From the NCBI GenBank assembly GCA_009843625.1, contig VYDD01000125.1, positions 1 through 8,438 of the forward strand: a DNA stretch of 8,438 nt, in the 5' to 3' direction. The translations under genes were made by a program, and so were the position numbers. The notes under the pieces were generated by a model. It was not told the origin of the DNA and searched no databases. It was given only the letters and a program-made list of their open reading frames with translations. Below, piece after piece: positions 6,573-8,438 of this stretch (its first letter is position 1; each line of letters opens with the position of its first letter). Source of the stretch: Gammaproteobacteria bacterium (GTDB lineage Bacteria > Gemmatimonadota > Gemmatimonadetes > Longimicrobiales > Gaopeijiaceae).

Positions 6573-8237
6573 CTATTCTCGAACCAACCTCGCATTGTGC
6601 ACGAAGTAGAACTGCCCCTCCGACATCAGTTCGAAATCGCGCACCTCGTCTGACACCGCGTAGAAGATCGGCTCGCTGAGCGTAGGCAGCATCAGCGCGT
6701 TCTCCATGATGATTCGCTGGGCCTCCTGTGCCAGCTGGCACCGCGCCTCCGTGTCCGGGATGGTTCGGAGCTGACCTACGAGCCGGTCCAGTTCCTCGTC
6801 CACGAAACCGGTCCACGCCCATCCCCCGACCACGTCGTGGGCCGAGTTCCAGAGCATGTCCATCAGCAGGGGATCGGGGCTGCGCTGGCGCTCGTACATC
6901 AGGTCGAAATCGCGGTTGTTGACCATCTCGAGCTGCACCGGGCCGGGCACGATCTCTATGGCCACATCGATGCCGACCGCGCGCCACTGGGCCTGGACCG
7001 CTTCCCCCATCTCCTCGCGGTCGAGGATGGTCCAGCGCACGCGGAGCGGCGTGCCGTCCTCCACGCCGGCGATGCCGTAAGCCTCGCGGATTCCGTCGCC
7101 GTCCCGGTCGGTGTATCCGGCCTCCTCCAGCAGTAGGCGCGCGGTCTCGGGGTCGTGCGGGTAGAAGTCCGCGTTCCCTTCCCAATAGCACGGATGGACC
7201 GTGTTCAGGGGGCCATCGGATGACAGATAGTGCCCGTCGTACAGCAGGTCGTTGATGGCGGGCTGATCGGTTGCGTAGAGCACGGCCTGCCGGACGCGGA
7301 GATCGCTGAAGGGCGGACGCCGCACGTTCATGACCATCTGGAGCCCGGTTCCGGCTTGGTAGCCAGTCAGCAGCGAGAAGCCTTCGGCATCGCGGTAGTC
7401 ATCGATGTAGGCCGTGGGCAGATTCATGGCGATATGGGCGTTCCCGGTGCGGACGATGTTGCCCAGGACCGCCTCCTCGCCGATGAAGCGGATGGTGACG
7501 CGCTCGACCTTGGCCGGGCCCGCCTCGCTGCTGATCCAGTTCCATCCGCCGTAGCCGTCCCAGCGCCGCACGGTCACGTGGTCGTTGGGCACCCACTCCT
7601 CCAGCAGGAACGGCCCCGCGCCCACCAGATGCCGGTCGAACTCCTCGATGCCCCACCGCTCGGCGGCTGTCGGAGACCAGATCGGGACCCTGCGGAAGGC
7701 GTCGAGGACCGTCACCCACGGGGCCTCGTAGTGGAGCGTGACCGTGGTGTCGTCGACCACCTCAACCCGCTCGACCGGCCCGACGTGGGCCGCCATCTCC
7801 CCGGAGCGCGTCGCCGGGTCGAGGATGCGCTCGACGTTGTACTTGACGGCCTCGGCGTCGAAGCGGGTTCCGTCCTGAAACATGACCCCGCTCCGGAGGT
7901 TGAACGTCCACTCGTCCGCGACCTCGTTCGATGACCAGCTCGAGGCCAGCGCCGGATGGAACTCCCCGTCCGGCCCGAGGATCAGCAGCGGATCGGTGAT
8001 CTTGTAGTCGATGAGCCACGCCGTCTGGTACGGCTCGATGTGGCCGTCCAGGGAGGCCGGTTCGCGGGAGGCGGTCCAAGCGATGATGAGTTCGTCGGGG
8101 GGGGCGCCGGAGCCGGAGTCCCCGCTCCCGCACGCGAGCAAGGTGACCGCGAGCAGCCCCACGACCGGCGGGCGCAGGACACCATCCAGGACCCCTGACG
8201 CTGTATCGGCGAACGTGAAATCAACCGGCGCCTGCAA
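6573..8237 (-). CDS. ABC transporter solute-binding lipoprotein, family 5 (peptide/nickel type)
   Basis: About 554 residues, or 568 if read from TTG 8279. Family-5 hallmarks, numbered from 8279, are WTFNLRSGVMFQDGTRFDAE (124-143), VGAGPFLLEEW (219-229), PPFSDLRVRQAV (322-333) and DPETARLLLEEAGY (376-389). A Ca-like DRDGDG loop follows at 391-396. Residues 39-50 are hydrophobic and end in the lipobox LLAC (Cys50), so the mature protein should be lipid-anchored and face the periplasm. The start is uncertain, with no ATG in frame. TTG 8237 has GGGAGG ten bases upstream and is preferred. TTG 8279 overlaps the upstream gene's stop (TTGA) and would imply coupling. The matching permease and ATPase genes are not in the window. 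The ligand cannot be inferred: the family binds peptides, metals, sugars or opines. Confidence 0.9.
   Translation of the reverse strand: MQAPVDFTFADTASGVLDGVLRPPVVGLLAVTLLACGSGDSGSGAPPDELIIAWTASREPASLDGHIEPYQTAWLIDYKITDPLLILGPDGEFHPALASSWSSNEVADEWTFNLRSGVMFQDGTRFDAEAVKYNVERILDPATRSGEMAAHVGPVERVEVVDDTTVTLHYEAPWVTVLDAFRRVPIWSPTAAERWGIEEFDRHLVGAGPFLLEEWVPNDHVTVRRWDGYGGWNWISSEAGPAKVERVTIRFIGEEAVLGNIVRTGNAHIAMNLPTAYIDDYRDAEGFSLLTGYQAGTGLQMVMNVRRPPFSDLRVRQAVLYATDQPAINDLLYDGHYLSSDGPLNTVHPCYWEGNADFYPHDPETARLLLEEAGYTDRDGDGIREAYGIAGVEDGTPLRVRWTILDREEMGEAVQAQWRAVGIDVAIEIVPGPVQLEMVNNRDFDLMYERQRSPDPLLMDMLWNSAHDVVGGWAWTGFVDEELDRLVGQLRTIPDTEARCQLAQEAQRIIMENALMLPTLSEPIFYAVSDEVRDFELMSEGQFYFVHNARLVRE
6650..6690. 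repeat. direct-repeat partner of 2641-2681
   Basis: This stretch within the 3' part of the binding-protein gene matches 2641-2681 at 37 of 41 bases in the same orientation. The two copies lie about 4.0 kb apart and bracket the adaptor and both permeases. Here it codes for the conserved LPTLSEPIFYAVS segment. Confidence 0.6.
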
Positions 8238-8275
8238 GCCCTTCAATCCTCCCTTCCCAGTACGCCCGGGACCCC

Positions 8276-8438
8276 TCAATACGGCAGGAAGAACAGCGCC
8301 AGCGCGATGAAGGGGACCAGCAGGATCATCATCGTGATGCCGTAGCCGAACATGTCGCGGGCGCGCAGGCCCGTGATGGCGAGGAGCGGGATCGCCCAGA
8401 ACGGGTTGAACAGGTTGGTGTGAGCGTCGCCAACAGCG
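8276..8438 (-). CDS. short-chain fatty acid transporter, AtoE family (C-terminal part)
   Basis: The last 53 residues of a membrane protein running off the right edge. GDAHTNLFNPFWAIPLLAI (3-21) followed by GLRARDMFGY (23-32) closely fits the conserved C-terminal region of AtoE/TIGR00366 short-chain fatty acid transporters (a TN..PFWA.PLL core, then GL.ARD..GY). It is followed by a final hydrophobic span (33-52). These inner-membrane proteins take up short-chain fatty acids such as butyrate or acetoacetate. The TGA stop (8276-8278) overlaps a TTG start of the downstream binding-protein frame, so the two genes are probably cotranscribed. Identification rests on a short segment recognised by eye. 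Confidence 0.7.
   Translation of the reverse strand, partial: AVGDAHTNLFNPFWAIPLLAITGLRARDMFGYGITMMILLVPFIALALFFLPY

Noticed and set aside
6502..7191. 229-codon minus-strand frame overlapping the binding-protein 3' end
   Set aside because: It is Arg/Gly-rich and out of frame with the conserved binding-protein sequence. Only its tail (in the intergenic gap) is of interest, as a repeat.
7230..7934. 234-codon plus-strand frame opposite the binding-protein gene
   Set aside because: It is a shadow of the real minus-strand gene, with no family motif.

Overview
The window is high-GC DNA that looks like a Gram-negative, environmental bacterium. It has GTG and TTG starts, a periplasmic adaptor with MacB-type permeases, and a lipobox-bearing solute-binding protein. 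The gene style (ATP-binding-less MacB-like permease pairs, AraC and ArsR regulators, large peptide-type binding proteins) resembles Gemmatimonadota or related phyla, but that placement is an impression and low confidence. I see no rRNA, tRNA, CRISPR array, transposase or phage gene.

Left part (1-1739): the 5' end of an unidentified single-span membrane protein runs off the left edge on the minus strand. A perfect 8-bp hairpin lies just upstream of its start. Next comes an N-terminally truncated AraC-type regulator (minus strand) that keeps only its DNA-binding half. Divergent from it is a complete alpha/beta hydrolase of the YcjY/dienelactone-hydrolase-like type with a cysteine nucleophile.

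Middle (1740-2636): a small regulated operon. A sigma70-like promoter has a palindrome filling its -35/-10 spacer, and a second copy of the same site lies 36 bp downstream. This drives an ArsR-like winged-helix repressor whose stop overlaps (ATGA) the start of a VOC/glyoxalase-family protein. The layout strongly suggests autoregulation.

Right-middle (2637-6494): after a gap holding a short relic of a solute-binding-protein gene there is an export operon. It consists of a MacA-like membrane-fusion protein followed by two paralogous MacB-like permeases (MacB periplasmic core plus FtsX domain). No ATP-binding subunit is encoded in the window, so the exporter must borrow one or have it encoded elsewhere.

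Right end (6573-8438, minus strand): a family-5 (peptide/nickel type) ABC solute-binding lipoprotein lies convergent to the permeases. Upstream of it is the C-terminal end of a short-chain fatty acid transporter (AtoE family), whose stop overlaps a possible TTG start of the binding-protein frame. A 41-bp segment near the 3' end of this binding-protein gene recurs in the same orientation at 2641-2681 (37 of 41 identical), so the export operon is bracketed by related sequence.
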